Source of the DNA: an uncultured Flavobacteriaceae bacterium
GTDB lineage: Bacteria; Bacteroidota; Bacteroidia; Flavobacteriales; Flavobacteriaceae
Assembly (NCBI GenBank): GCA_947501625.1
Contig: CANMWN010000001.1
Coordinates: 186,001-250,000, forward strand
Length of the DNA stretch: 64,000 bases
Direction: 5' to 3'
The notes beneath the pieces are model-generated. The model saw only the letters and a list, made by a program, of their open reading frames with translations, was not told where the DNA came from and ran no database searches. Positions 44,942 to 53,789 of the stretch are shown in pieces; position 1 is the first letter of the stretch; the number at the start of each line of letters is the position of its first letter. A program made the translations under genes and the position numbers.

Positions 44942-46336
44942 ATGAAAAACAAAATAACCATATTAATTGTAGCATCTATATTGGCGCTTTTTGCATTAAC
45001 CTCTATTCAAGCTTATTTGATAAGCAATACGTATGAACTAAAAAAGAAAGCATTTATTAAAGAAACCGACAATGCTTTAGATGGACTTGATTATAGAAAT
45101 GAGTTAGACTCTTTAGATAATGTATGGAAAGAAGATTTAAGAAATCACCTAAATGATTACAAAAGTAACCGTATAACAAAAGGAGAAATTTTAAATAAGT
45201 TTTTTACCAAAACAGACAGTCTTAATCTACTTCATAAAAAATTATATAAAGAAAAATTAAAAACTCTTGACTTAGGCTATGATGTAGACTATAAAGAAGT
45301 AATTACAAGTATCGTAATAATTGATGGAGAAGTTTCTGATACTATTTATCCTTTAAAAAACGAAACTAGAAGTAAAATTTTTGGTAGCGATTTTAACCCT
45401 AAAGAAGGGCATCAAATTAATACTTCAATTTGGTTTACCGAAAGTGAGTATATACATCAAAAAGATGATGAAATTATAACCGACAATTATGATTTAGAAG
45501 TAAGAGATATCAGTTATATACAAATGAAAGATTGGAAACAAATAGTTTTTGGTAGAATGGCTAGTTTATTTTTTGGATCACTGTTATTGTTTCTATTTGT
45601 TATAGGATTATTTTATTATTCTATTAAAAGTCTAATAACTCAAAAGAAAATAACCGAAATAAAAACAGATTTTATTAATAACATCACTCATGAATTAAAA
45701 ACTCCATTGGCAACTTTAAGCATTGCAACAAAGAGTTTGAAAAACCAAGAAATTGTAACCAGTCCAACTAAATTTAAAAACACGCTAAATATTGTAAATC
45801 GTCAAAATCAGCGTCTTCAAAAATTGATTGATCAAGTATTGACAAATAGTTTGAGTAATGAAGATATTGTTCTAAATAAAGAGCAGATAATTGACAATGA
45901 ATACTTTAACAATATCCTTGAAGATTTTAAATTATCAAAACAGCATAATAATCTAAATATTATCAATGAAATTCATTCCCCTGAAATACTCTTACGTTTA
46001 GACAAATTTCATTTAGCAACAGCCTTATTAAATATCTTAGAAAATGCTGTAAAATATTGCACAAAAGATCCAGAAATTACCTTTAAAACCATATTAAAGA
46101 ATAATAGTTATTGCATAATTATTAGTGATAATGGTATAGGAGTCTCTGAAAAAAATCAAAAACATTTATTTGATAAATTCTACCGTGTAAGTGAAGGTAA
46201 CATTCATGACGTTAAAGGGTTAGGGCTTGGTTTATATTATACTAATCAAATAATAAATGCTCATAATGGAACTATTTCAATTGATAGTCAATTAAATAGC
46301 GGAACAACATTTACAATTAAAATACCTATAAACTAA
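44942..46336 (+). CDS. Sensor histidine kinase
   Basis: 464 residues. Two transmembrane helices (about 8-28 and 205-227) enclose a periplasmic sensor domain of about 175 residues with no recognised family. There is no HAMP domain. The HisKA segment has His250 in NNITHELKTPLATLSIATKSL, and the HATPase shows NILENAVKYC, SDNGIGVSEKNQKHLFDKFYRV and GLGLGLYYT motifs. It pairs with the OmpR-type regulator encoded next; the stop and start share one base (TAATG), so translation is coupled. Confidence 0.94.
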   Translation: MKNKITILIVASILALFALTSIQAYLISNTYELKKKAFIKETDNALDGLDYRNELDSLDNVWKEDLRNHLNDYKSNRITKGEILNKFFTKTDSLNLLHKKLYKEKLKTLDLGYDVDYKEVITSIVIIDGEVSDTIYPLKNETRSKIFGSDFNPKEGHQINTSIWFTESEYIHQKDDEIITDNYDLEVRDISYIQMKDWKQIVFGRMASLFFGSLLLFLFVIGLFYYSIKSLITQKKITEIKTDFINNITHELKTPLATLSIATKSLKNQEIVTSPTKFKNTLNIVNRQNQRLQKLIDQVLTNSLSNEDIVLNKEQIIDNEYFNNILEDFKLSKQHNNLNIINEIHSPEILLRLDKFHLATALLNILENAVKYCTKDPEITFKTILKNNSYCIIISDNGIGVSEKNQKHLFDKFYRVSEGNIHDVKGLGLGLYYTNQIINAHNGTISIDSQLNSGTTFTIKIPIN

Positions 46337-47052
46337 TGGAAAAGATTCGTGTATTATTAGCCGAAGATGATTTTGATTTTGGAAGTATCCTAAAACAATA
46401 TCTTGAAATTCACAATTTTGAAGTGACTTGGGCAAACGATGGTAAAGAAGCATTAGACATTTTTAAATCAACTATTGAAAATCCATTTCATATTTGCGTG
46501 TTTGATGTTATGATGCCAAAATTGGATGGTTTTTCATTGGCTAAAAAAATAATTTCAGTAGATCCAGAAATTCCTTTTGTATTCTTAACTGCCAAGAAAA
46601 TGAAGGAAGACAAAATCAAAGGTTTAAAATTAGGCGCAGATGATTACATCGTTAAACCTTTTGAAGCAGACATATTGGTATTGCGCTTACAAAACATATT
46701 AAAAAGAACAAGTAAAACAACTAATAACTCTAACGTTTCATCAAAAAGTGATAGTATTATTAATATAGGACGCTATGTTTTTAATAAACAAAATTATCAA
46801 CTTAAAATTGATGACAACATTCAACGACTTACAGAAAAAGAATCACAACTTATTACTTATTTATTTGAAAATAAGAACAAACTAATTAAAAGAGATGATC
46901 TTTTAACATCAGTTTGGGGAAGCGATGATTTTTTCTCAGGAAGAAGTATGGATGTATTTATAAGTAGACTACGTAAATATTTTAAACAAGACAACAACAT
47001 ATCTATAGAGAGTGCACGTGGTGTTGGATTGACATTTAAAATTGATAAGTAA
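46336..47052 (+). CDS. OmpR/PhoB-family response regulator
   Basis: 238 residues. The receiver domain (1-120) has acidic residues Glu10-Asp11-Asp12, phospho-acceptor Asp57 in HICVFDVMMPKLDG, a conserved threonine in PFVFLTAKKM and lysine in ADDYIVKPFE. The winged-helix output domain (about 140-238) contains RLTEKESQLITYLFENKNKLIKRDDLLTSVWG and MDVFISRLRKYF. It is the DNA-binding partner of the kinase that overlaps it by one base. The downstream exported coiled-coil gene is a likely target because it belongs to the same transcript. Confidence 0.95.
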   Translation: MEKIRVLLAEDDFDFGSILKQYLEIHNFEVTWANDGKEALDIFKSTIENPFHICVFDVMMPKLDGFSLAKKIISVDPEIPFVFLTAKKMKEDKIKGLKLGADDYIVKPFEADILVLRLQNILKRTSKTTNNSNVSSKSDSIINIGRYVFNKQNYQLKIDDNIQRLTEKESQLITYLFENKNKLIKRDDLLTSVWGSDDFFSGRSMDVFISRLRKYFKQDNNISIESARGVGLTFKIDK

Positions 47053-47071
47053 TAATTAAAAACACATTAAA

Positions 47072-48361
47072 ATGAAAACTATAATAAAAATAAAATTAGG
47101 TATAATAGCGCTTTTAAGTACAATATCTTTAAACGCTCAAACTCCACCAAATCCGCCAAAAACACCAAGTGTACATATTTCTGAACACAGTGATAGTAGC
47201 ACAAACAATTCTTCTTATTCGTATAGTCATAGCGACAGTGATAACAAGAAAAGTAATGTTTCCGTTTCGGTAAACAATTCAGAAAATTCTTATTCGCTTC
47301 GCGCTAAGTTTCCTGAAGAAAAATACAATGAAATCAAAGAAGTCCTTATAAATGAAATGAATAAAAAAAATCATTCAGTCTTAAAAGGAAAAGATATTTG
47401 GAGTTCTGATTCAAACGGAGAAGAAGTTTATGAAGTTAGTTTAAGTAAAAAGAAACTATCAATGTATTTAGATAAAGATATCGCTTCAAGTAGTTTAGCA
47501 GAAAAATTTAAAAATTTAGGCATAACAATACGAACTGTAATTGTTGGGAAAGAAAATGAAGCACGAAGAGAAGCAGCTCGTTTGCAACGTGAAGCTGATA
47601 AATTACGAAGAGATTCTGAACGAATGCAACGAGAGGCACAAAGAATTGAAAGAGAAGCGCAAAGAGTCAAAACATCTGAACGATATAGAAACGATGCTAG
47701 AAGGTTTTCAGATGAAGCAAAACGCCTAGCTGATGAAGCCTCAAGATTGAATACAAGAGCAAGTCATAAAGGTGGAATCAGTTCATACATTAGAATGCTA
47801 TTACAAGATGTTAAGACTCAAATTAATGAAAGTCTAGTTAATAATTGGAATTGGTCAACAATTCAAAAAGAAATACTAAACAATCTTGAGAATGATAACT
47901 TAGTTGATTCTAAAAATGATGTTGTTTTTATAAAAGACGAAACAGGTTTTTATATAAATGGTGAACAACTATCAAAAAATATGGCTTCAAAATACAATAG
48001 TATTTTAACTAAAAATAAAGTTTCCAGTACCAACTACTTTACTTTTTACAAGAGAAATCAAAACATAGTTTTGGTAAACAACAATGCTAATATAGATGGT
48101 TTTTTAAGAGATTTAGTTTCAAATAAAATAATAGAATCTGATCGTAAAAAAGTAAAACTAGAGCTTAATGGAACTAGTTTTTATAAGAATAATAGCAAAA
48201 TATCTAGCAGTCAATCAAACACTTTGAATTCATTACTTCTAAAAAATAATATTATTCCTGCTCCTGGAAAAATCTTTGAAATTATTAAACCTGACAACTA
48301 CAAGTTAGGATATTCAATAGGTGGAAGAACACATATTGGTACTTGGAGTATGAAAAATTAG
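47072..48361 (+). CDS. Hypothetical exported coiled-coil protein in the two-component operon
   Basis: 429 residues, not recognised. A signal peptide ends near residue 22 (ISLNAQ). A Ser/Asn/His-rich low-complexity stretch covers about 35-65. A strongly charged Arg/Glu/Ala coiled coil (about 165-235) carries short repeats such as READKLRRDSERMQREAQRIE. The C-terminal half has two similar stretches around FYINGEQLSKNMASKYNSIL and FYKNNSKISSSQSNTLNSLL, suggesting an internal duplication. It starts 19 bases after the response regulator and ends at a strong terminator, so it is the third gene of this operon. Confidence 0.75.
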   Translation: MKTIIKIKLGIIALLSTISLNAQTPPNPPKTPSVHISEHSDSSTNNSSYSYSHSDSDNKKSNVSVSVNNSENSYSLRAKFPEEKYNEIKEVLINEMNKKNHSVLKGKDIWSSDSNGEEVYEVSLSKKKLSMYLDKDIASSSLAEKFKNLGITIRTVIVGKENEARREAARLQREADKLRRDSERMQREAQRIEREAQRVKTSERYRNDARRFSDEAKRLADEASRLNTRASHKGGISSYIRMLLQDVKTQINESLVNNWNWSTIQKEILNNLENDNLVDSKNDVVFIKDETGFYINGEQLSKNMASKYNSILTKNKVSSTNYFTFYKRNQNIVLVNNNANIDGFLRDLVSNKIIESDRKKVKLELNGTSFYKNNSKISSSQSNTLNSLLLKNNIIPAPGKIFEIIKPDNYKLGYSIGGRTHIGTWSMKN

Positions 48362-48365
48362 TCAT

Positions 48366-48398
48366 AAAAAAAGGATTGTGAATTCACAATCCTTTTTT
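48366..48398. terminator. Bidirectional terminator beside the tRNA fragment
   Basis: aaaaaaaggattgtgaattc continuing acaatcctttttt is a perfect palindrome around gaattc, with A and T tracts on either side. It ends the kinase-regulator-coiled-coil operon and would also end a tRNA transcript from the right, which fits the former location of an intact tRNA here. Confidence 0.9.
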
Positions 48399-48400
48399 AG

Positions 48401-48442
48401 TAGCGGGAACAGGACTCGAACCTGTGACCTTCGGGTTATGAG
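48401..48442 (-). pseudogene. 3' fragment of tRNA-Met(CAT); probable attachment site (attL)
   Basis: Read on the minus strand, this is the 3' part of a tRNA: anticodon loop CTCATAA (48442-48436), 3' anticodon stem CCCGA, variable loop, T arm ACAGG-TTCGAGT-CCTGT, and acceptor strand TCCCGCT plus A. The matching 5' anticodon stem, D arm and 5' acceptor strand are absent; the sequence to the right (ctctttgaaagcaatatt) cannot supply them. The break falls exactly at the anticodon loop, where tyrosine-integrase elements often cross over. An element that integrated here would leave the 42-base 3' fragment at its left end and rebuild the whole tRNA at its right end, beyond base 64000. Confidence 0.85.
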
Positions 48443-48498
48443 CTCTTTGAAAGCAATATTATTAACACTTTTATTGGGCTACACAACTATCAAATACT

Positions 48499-48522
48499 AA
48501 AAACGTATGCAAAAACGTATGC
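48499..48522. repeat. Perfect 12-base tandem repeat near the attachment site
   Basis: aaaaacgtatgc occurs twice in succession, 57 bases inside the left border. Short direct repeats at this distance from the core are typical of arm-binding sites for tyrosine integrases, which makes that the leading guess. Confidence 0.6.
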
Positions 48523-48912
48523 AGTTTTAGACTTATATTTATTATTAATAATTTGATGTAAAAATAAAGATTATTTTATTACTATCAATATTTGTAACAT
48601 TTGACTTTAAATAATAAAAAACATAAGTTGTTATTAATTAATATATTAAAAATTAGACCTTACAATATGTTTGTTGAATTGCAACGCTTATGAGATTAAA
48701 CTTTTACAAGATGATTCTTAAAACTACGCTTATTAATTTCAGAAGTTTATTGGCTCCAAATAATATATTCTTGTAACGAAAATAATGTTGATGTGATTGG
48801 TTATCTAACAATATATTAAAAAAATATATCTACTATTTCTATTGTGAAGTATTCTCTGAAAACACTATAAATTGGATGAAAATATCTATCAAATTCTTGA
48901 CACCTATGTTAC

Positions 48913-48934
48913 TATAGTGTTTAACAACACTATA
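48913..48934. repeat. Inverted repeat, 9-base arms
   Basis: tatagtgtt (48913-48921) and aacactata (48926-48934) are perfect inverted copies around taac. There is no T tract, so it is more like a protein-binding palindrome than a terminator. Nothing around it identifies the binder. Confidence 0.4.
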
Positions 48935-49417
48935 ATAATAAACAAAATCTAAAATGATTAATTTTAGAGTGAAAAATAAATAAACTTAATATGAAATAGA
49001 CTATCTTATCATTCCTTGGTTACAAAAAAAACTTTGCAAAGTAAAATATCAAAAAAACTTTCCTGAAATTATTAAAAAGCAAAAACCATTATAAGGAAAA
49101 GGTGTGTAGTTGGTTAAGGAACTTGAAGTTGAATAGTATTGTGTTTAAGATAAATATTAAATCTATAAAAAATAGTATTTACTAAGGAGTAAATAAATAG
49201 AAAATGAAATTGTTAGAAAATATTTTATAATTCTTAAGTGATCTAAAATATTAAAAAAAATTATAAAATTAAGACTATTAAATTATTTGAACTTAAATAC
49301 CCCCCAAATTTCAAAATTCACATTAAACAACATAAAAAACAATTTATATATACCATATAATATTCATTATCTATAGATTAAAATAAATTGGTTGCTCTTA
49401 GTCGATTTATAGATTTT

Positions 49418-49957
49418 ATGGCACCAGTAAATTTAATAATACTAAAAGTCACTTTATTAAAAAAAGGAGATACAAAAGCATTCAAATATATTTTTGAATA
49501 TTATTTTGAAAAATTAGTGGGTTATAGTTATAAGATAACTAAAGATAAAGATGTGTCCAAGGATATTGTTCAGGAACTATTTATAAAAGTTTGGAAAAAT
49601 AAGTCCAAAATCAAGGAAGAATTTATAGAACCCTATTTATACAAATCCACTTACAACAGTAGTTTAAACTATATTCGGAATCAAAAGAAATTCGAACAAA
49701 TAATTCCATATTCAAAAGTAGATTCAGTTTTAATAAATGAAGATAACAGTTTTATAAAAGAGGATAAAAGAATGGATTTACTTAAAAGTGCCATAAGCCA
49801 ATTACCTAGAAGGTGTAAAGAAATATTTTTGAAAACTAAACTTCAAAATCTCTCCTACAAACAGACAGCGATAGATTTAAATATTTCTGAAAAAACAGTA
49901 GAACGACAGGTAAGTATAGCACTAAAAAAAATTAGAACATTCATCAATAATTTCTAA
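49418..49957 (+). CDS. ECF-type RNA polymerase sigma factor, Bacteroidetes family
   Basis: 179 residues from the ATG at 49418; an open TTG 30 bases upstream gives an unlikely longer form. Region 2 (LLKKGDTKAFKYIFEYYFEKLVGYSYKITKDKDVSKDIVQELFIKVWKNK) and region 4 (AISQLPRRCKEIFLKTKLQNLSYKQTAIDLNISEKTVERQVSIALKKIR) are complete, with the helix-turn-helix near the C-terminus. It should direct RNA polymerase to the genes controlled by the FecR anti-sigma factor encoded downstream, after one small lipoprotein gene. It is the first gene of a sigma/FecR/TonB-receptor cascade in which the receptor relays the presence of its ligand to transcription. Confidence 0.92.
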   Translation: MAPVNLIILKVTLLKKGDTKAFKYIFEYYFEKLVGYSYKITKDKDVSKDIVQELFIKVWKNKSKIKEEFIEPYLYKSTYNSSLNYIRNQKKFEQIIPYSKVDSVLINEDNSFIKEDKRMDLLKSAISQLPRRCKEIFLKTKLQNLSYKQTAIDLNISEKTVERQVSIALKKIRTFINNF

Positions 49958-50028
49958 ATAATTCATTTTTTTGGGGGTTTTTTTAATTCCATGTGTAATG
50001 ATAGTAATAATAATAAAAATTTAAAATT

Positions 50029-50409
50029 ATGAAATCAAAGTTTTATGTCGTTTTATTAATGCTGTCATTATATGCATGCAGTGACGAAGATTTTTTAACA
50101 CCTACCTTGGAAACAAATGAGGCTACAAATATTGCACAGAATGATGTACAGTTAAATGGAACGCTAACTAGTAAGGGTAGTAACGAAATCCTAGAACTCG
50201 GCTTTGAAATCTCTTTGGATGCCGCAGAGCTTGCCAATGGCAATGGAGAAAAAATAACTATCATACAACAACTTAATTCTCTCCCTTTTGATTTCAGCGC
50301 CACGGCAGACCAATTAGAACCAAATAAAGAATATTTCTTTAGAGCATATGCTAAATCGGGAGATATAGAAGTATATGGAGACATACTTTCCTATATAACA
50401 TTAGAATGA
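50029..50409 (+). CDS. Small lipoprotein with fibronectin-III-like domain
   Basis: 126 residues. The signal ends in a lipobox (MKSKFYVVLLMLSLYAC, Cys17), so it is lipid-anchored. The mature part has the layout of a single FN3-like beta-sandwich: TNEATNIAQNDVQLNGTLTSKGS, ILELGFEIS, and LEPNKEYFFRAYAKSGDIEVYGDILSYI. The gene is unusual in lying between the sigma factor and FecR genes, which are normally adjacent. It is 71 bases after the sigma factor and 19 before fecR. A ligand- or receptor-binding role is conjecture. Confidence 0.75.
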   Translation: MKSKFYVVLLMLSLYACSDEDFLTPTLETNEATNIAQNDVQLNGTLTSKGSNEILELGFEISLDAAELANGNGEKITIIQQLNSLPFDFSATADQLEPNKEYFFRAYAKSGDIEVYGDILSYITLE

Positions 50410-50428
50410 TAATTCGTTGGTTTAGGCA

Positions 50429-51226
50429 ATGCAATTAAATCAAAGTGAAATGGAGGAAGTTTGGCTTACAATTGAAGAAGCCATAGAAAAGCATAAACGA
50501 AAATATGTTGTTAAGCAACTAACTGTACTGTATTGCTTATTAGGCATATCATTTTTTATATATGAATTAAACAGCAAAAATATAAGACAATACAACTCTA
50601 AAGAATTTGCTGATGTTTCGCTTATAGATTCAAGTAGCATATCGTTAAATAAAAATACCATTATTGAAGTTACGAGCGATTTTTTAAAAGACAACGAGCG
50701 TCTGGTAAGCCTAAAGGGAGAGGCATTTTTTAACGTTAAAAAAATGCCAAAAAAGCCTTTTAGAATTAATTGCCAAGGTGCAGAAGTAATTGTTCTTGGA
50801 ACTGCATTTAATGTCCGAAATATTGCCAAAGATAGCCTCATAGAAGTTGTTGTATCATCTGGAAAAGTCCAATTGACAGCTGGAAGGCAAGTGATAGAAC
50901 TTGCCAAAAATGAAAAAGGAATTTTTAATAGAAATCAAAACACATTATACAAACTAAAATCTAAGAACTTAAATGATTTAGCCTGGCAAACCAAAAAACT
51001 TGAATTCAAGAATGCATCAATGACTGATGTTGTTCAAACGATAGAGAAGTTATTTGATTTGAAAATTACGGTTACCAATCCAGCTATTCGAAATTGCAGA
51101 ATTACTTCAAGTTTTAAATTTCGTAATCTGGAAGATGTTCTAACAATAATTGAAACTACTACTAACACCCGATTTAGAAAAGTAAATAACCAAATTAACG
51201 TTGAAGGTAATGGGTGCAAGGACTAA
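50429..51226 (+). CDS. fecR: FecR-family anti-sigma regulator
   Basis: 265 residues. A short cytoplasmic segment (1-26) precedes one transmembrane helix (about 28-46), then the periplasmic FecR domain (about 65-170; VSLKGEAFFNVKKMPKKPFRINCQGAEVIVLGTAFNVR) and the C-terminal DUF4974/STN-like domain (ETKKLEFKNASMTDVVQTIEKLFDLKITV, then LEDVLTIIETTTN). It holds the sigma factor at the membrane and takes the signal from the TonB receptor encoded next. Its last 17 bases overlap that gene, whose ATG is at 51210, so the two are translationally coupled. Confidence 0.92.
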   Translation: MQLNQSEMEEVWLTIEEAIEKHKRKYVVKQLTVLYCLLGISFFIYELNSKNIRQYNSKEFADVSLIDSSSISLNKNTIIEVTSDFLKDNERLVSLKGEAFFNVKKMPKKPFRINCQGAEVIVLGTAFNVRNIAKDSLIEVVVSSGKVQLTAGRQVIELAKNEKGIFNRNQNTLYKLKSKNLNDLAWQTKKLEFKNASMTDVVQTIEKLFDLKITVTNPAIRNCRITSSFKFRNLEDVLTIIETTTNTRFRKVNNQINVEGNGCKD

Positions 51227-53789
51227 ATTTATTGTGTTTCTATTGATGTTCATGTGTCCTAAAATCCAATATGCTCAAATGTTGGATGTTACAGTTACAT
51301 TGCCAAATCAGAATATCACAACTGGCGAAATCATTAAAACTTTAAATAACCAACATAATTTAGAGTTCTCATATATAGAAGGCTTGATTAATTCTAATGA
51401 ATTACACTCCCTACCGAAATTGTCAATCAAATTAAGAGATTTATTAAATGACGTTTTTGAGACCGAAGTTATTTCTTGGAAATTGCGAAACAACTTGGTA
51501 ATTATTACGAGGAAGGATAATAATAGGGTAATTAGTGGCTATATAAAAGATGCTTCCTCTAGTGAAGCTATTTCTAATGCTCATGTTTTCGATGAAAAAA
51601 GCTTAAAGGGTAGTTATAGTAATTCATATGGTTTCTTTAGTATAAATATCCCCGACGATAATAAAAATCTCATCGTCTCTCATTTAGGATATAGAACTAA
51701 ACATGTTAAAATTGAAGAGGAATCAACAATTACGATTTACCTTCAACCAAATGCACAAGAATTAAATGAAGTTATTCTTACTCCTAAATCAAAGGCTTTG
51801 GATGCTATTAATATGAGTACGGTAAATATTGGAATAAAGGAAATTAATCAAACACCTCAAATTTTTGGCGAACCAGATGTGTTAAAAACACTTTCAATAT
51901 TACCAGGTGTACGGTCTGGTGTTGAAGGCTCTTCGGGTGTTTATGTCCGAGGCGGCGGAAATGGTGGAAATCTTATCCTTTTGGACGATGTACCTGTATA
52001 TAATGCAAACCATCTATTCGGTTTTTTCTCGGTATTTAACCCTAATGCTATACAGGATGTCAAACTTGTTAAGGGTGGCTTTCCCGCTAATTATGGAGGA
52101 AGACTCTCATCTGTAATTGACATAAAAATGAAAGAGGGCAATAGAAATAAACTGCAATATGAGGGCTCTTTGGGTTTAATCGCATCTAACCTAACTATTC
52201 AAGGCCCTATAAAAAAAGAAAAAAGTTCATTTTTATTCTCTGCTAGAAGAACTTACTTGGATTTATTTACAACATCTATAGCTAAACTAGCAAATTCCAA
52301 TCGCACTATAGGATACAACTATTGGGACTTAAATGGAAAACTTAGTCATTCTTTTTCTGATAAAGACAGGATTTATTTAAGTATGTATTTAGGAGGAGAC
52401 CTTTATAATGATAAATATAAAACCGATTTTGGCATATCTAATGGTAGTGAACGTGTTAATGAAGAATCTGGCTTAAACTGGGGTAATGTAACTACATCAT
52501 TTAGATGGAATCACGTTTATAACAGTAAGTTGTTTAGCAATTTAGTGCTGTATAGAAGTAAGTATAAGTTCGGACTAGAAGCTAAAATTGATAATGTAAT
52601 TAGCAATGAAAGAGTGTTTAGAAAAAACGACTATAAATCCAATATAGAAGACTTGGCGGCTAAAATAGATTTTGATTATTTCTATTCTAACAAGCATAAA
52701 TTTAAGTTTGGTGCGGCCTTTATCCACCATACCTTTTTGCCCGGTGCTTTTACCTATAATTCTAATTTAACGGAAAATATATCCTTTGGTTCATCTGAAG
52801 TTGCAACAACCGAGTATTATGGCTATTTGCTAGATAGGTTTAATGTGTCTAAAGAACTATCGCTAAATCTGGGTGTTCATCTAGCTGGCTCAAGTTCTTC
52901 AGACAAATCATATTTTTCCATTCAACCTAGAATTGCTGGTAGATTTAACTTGAATAATTCAAGTTCTCTCAGGTTTTCGTTTGCTCAAATGGAACAATAC
53001 ATTCATTTGCTAGTTAATTCGGGTGTTGGCCTGCCAACAGATTTATGGGTACCCTCAAATAAAGAAATTAAACCTCAAAAATCTCAACAATTAGCGCTTG
53101 GATTCACTAAAAAAATAAAACCAGATTTAATAATGTCAGTTGAAACCTATTACAAATGGATGAAGAACTTAATTGAATATAAAGATGGTGTGAGTTTTGT
53201 AAATATTGATAATAATTGGGAAAGTCTTGTCGAGTCTGGTAAAGGAAAAAGTTATGGAGCAGAATTTCTATTAAAGAAAACTACCGGTGTAATAACTGGT
53301 CAGTTAGCCTACACTTATGCTAGATCACTTCGTAAATTTGATAACTTAAACTTTGGGAAGGAATTCCCTTTTAAATATGATCGCAAACATGATGTAAACC
53401 TGCTGCTTGTCCATAATTTTAAGAGTAATAAAACACTATCGCTTGCATGGAATTACGGTACAGGATACCCAATTACTTTACCAACGTCCACCTTTATAAA
53501 TGATACTGGACATTTTACGGGAACCAACCAAGAAGACTTTGTATATAACTATCCTGCTAGAAATAGTTCAAGAATAAAAGACTACCACAGGTTAGATTTG
53601 AGCATGACATTTTCGAAAAAAAAGAAATGGGGAACAAGGGAGTGGAATATTGGCCTATACAATGTTTACTCAAGACTCAATCCAACTTTTATCGATTTTG
53701 ATGATGAGAATGTTAACGATAAGAGATTTAAGCAGCTTAGCCTATTCCCAATAATCCCATCAATAAGTTATAAATTCATATCTAATTAA
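51210..53789 (+). CDS. TonB-dependent outer membrane receptor with STN signalling domain
   Basis: 859 residues from the ATG at 51210 (MGARTKFIVFLLMFMCPKIQYAQ). Order: signal peptide, STN domain (about 25-100; ITTGEIIKTLNNQHNLEFSYIEG), CarboxypepD_reg-like sandwich (about 105-190; VISGYIKDASSSEAISNAHVF, GYRTKHVKIEEESTITIYLQP), plug (SILPGVRSGVEGSSGVYVRGGGNGGNLILLDDVPVYN), and a 22-strand-type barrel to the end. The STN domain contacts FecR to report ligand binding. It is not a SusC (no SusD neighbour). The partner downstream is a DUF4249 lipoprotein, as often seen in Bacteroidetes. The substrate is unknown. Confidence 0.92.
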   Translation: MGARTKFIVFLLMFMCPKIQYAQMLDVTVTLPNQNITTGEIIKTLNNQHNLEFSYIEGLINSNELHSLPKLSIKLRDLLNDVFETEVISWKLRNNLVIITRKDNNRVISGYIKDASSSEAISNAHVFDEKSLKGSYSNSYGFFSINIPDDNKNLIVSHLGYRTKHVKIEEESTITIYLQPNAQELNEVILTPKSKALDAINMSTVNIGIKEINQTPQIFGEPDVLKTLSILPGVRSGVEGSSGVYVRGGGNGGNLILLDDVPVYNANHLFGFFSVFNPNAIQDVKLVKGGFPANYGGRLSSVIDIKMKEGNRNKLQYEGSLGLIASNLTIQGPIKKEKSSFLFSARRTYLDLFTTSIAKLANSNRTIGYNYWDLNGKLSHSFSDKDRIYLSMYLGGDLYNDKYKTDFGISNGSERVNEESGLNWGNVTTSFRWNHVYNSKLFSNLVLYRSKYKFGLEAKIDNVISNERVFRKNDYKSNIEDLAAKIDFDYFYSNKHKFKFGAAFIHHTFLPGAFTYNSNLTENISFGSSEVATTEYYGYLLDRFNVSKELSLNLGVHLAGSSSSDKSYFSIQPRIAGRFNLNNSSSLRFSFAQMEQYIHLLVNSGVGLPTDLWVPSNKEIKPQKSQQLALGFTKKIKPDLIMSVETYYKWMKNLIEYKDGVSFVNIDNNWESLVESGKGKSYGAEFLLKKTTGVITGQLAYTYARSLRKFDNLNFGKEFPFKYDRKHDVNLLLVHNFKSNKTLSLAWNYGTGYPITLPTSTFINDTGHFTGTNQEDFVYNYPARNSSRIKDYHRLDLSMTFSKKKKWGTREWNIGLYNVYSRLNPTFIDFDDENVNDKRFKQLSLFPIIPSISYKFISN

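Larger units (their letters stand above)
48443..49387. other. Gene-free, very AT-rich left end of the putative island
   Basis: About 945 bases with no convincing gene in any frame. The longest candidate ORFs are under 30 codons (for example 48690, MRLNFYKMILKTT...). It contains the 12-base tandem repeat at 48499 and an inverted repeat at 48913. No integrase or excisionase is visible. The stretch could carry integrase arm sites, a decayed gene, or the promoter of the sigma-factor operon. Confidence 0.6.

Noticed and set aside
44942-47052. Hybrid or one-component regulator
   Set aside because: The TAATG junction shows two separate proteins, and each has a full set of motifs.
48401-48442. A complete tRNA gene
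   Set aside because: The D arm, 5' anticodon stem and 5' acceptor strand are missing and cannot be found to the right, so it is only a fragment.
48690-48776. 28-codon ORF in the gene-free island end
   Set aside because: It has no promoter, no recognisable features and an amino-acid make-up expected from AT-rich noncoding sequence.
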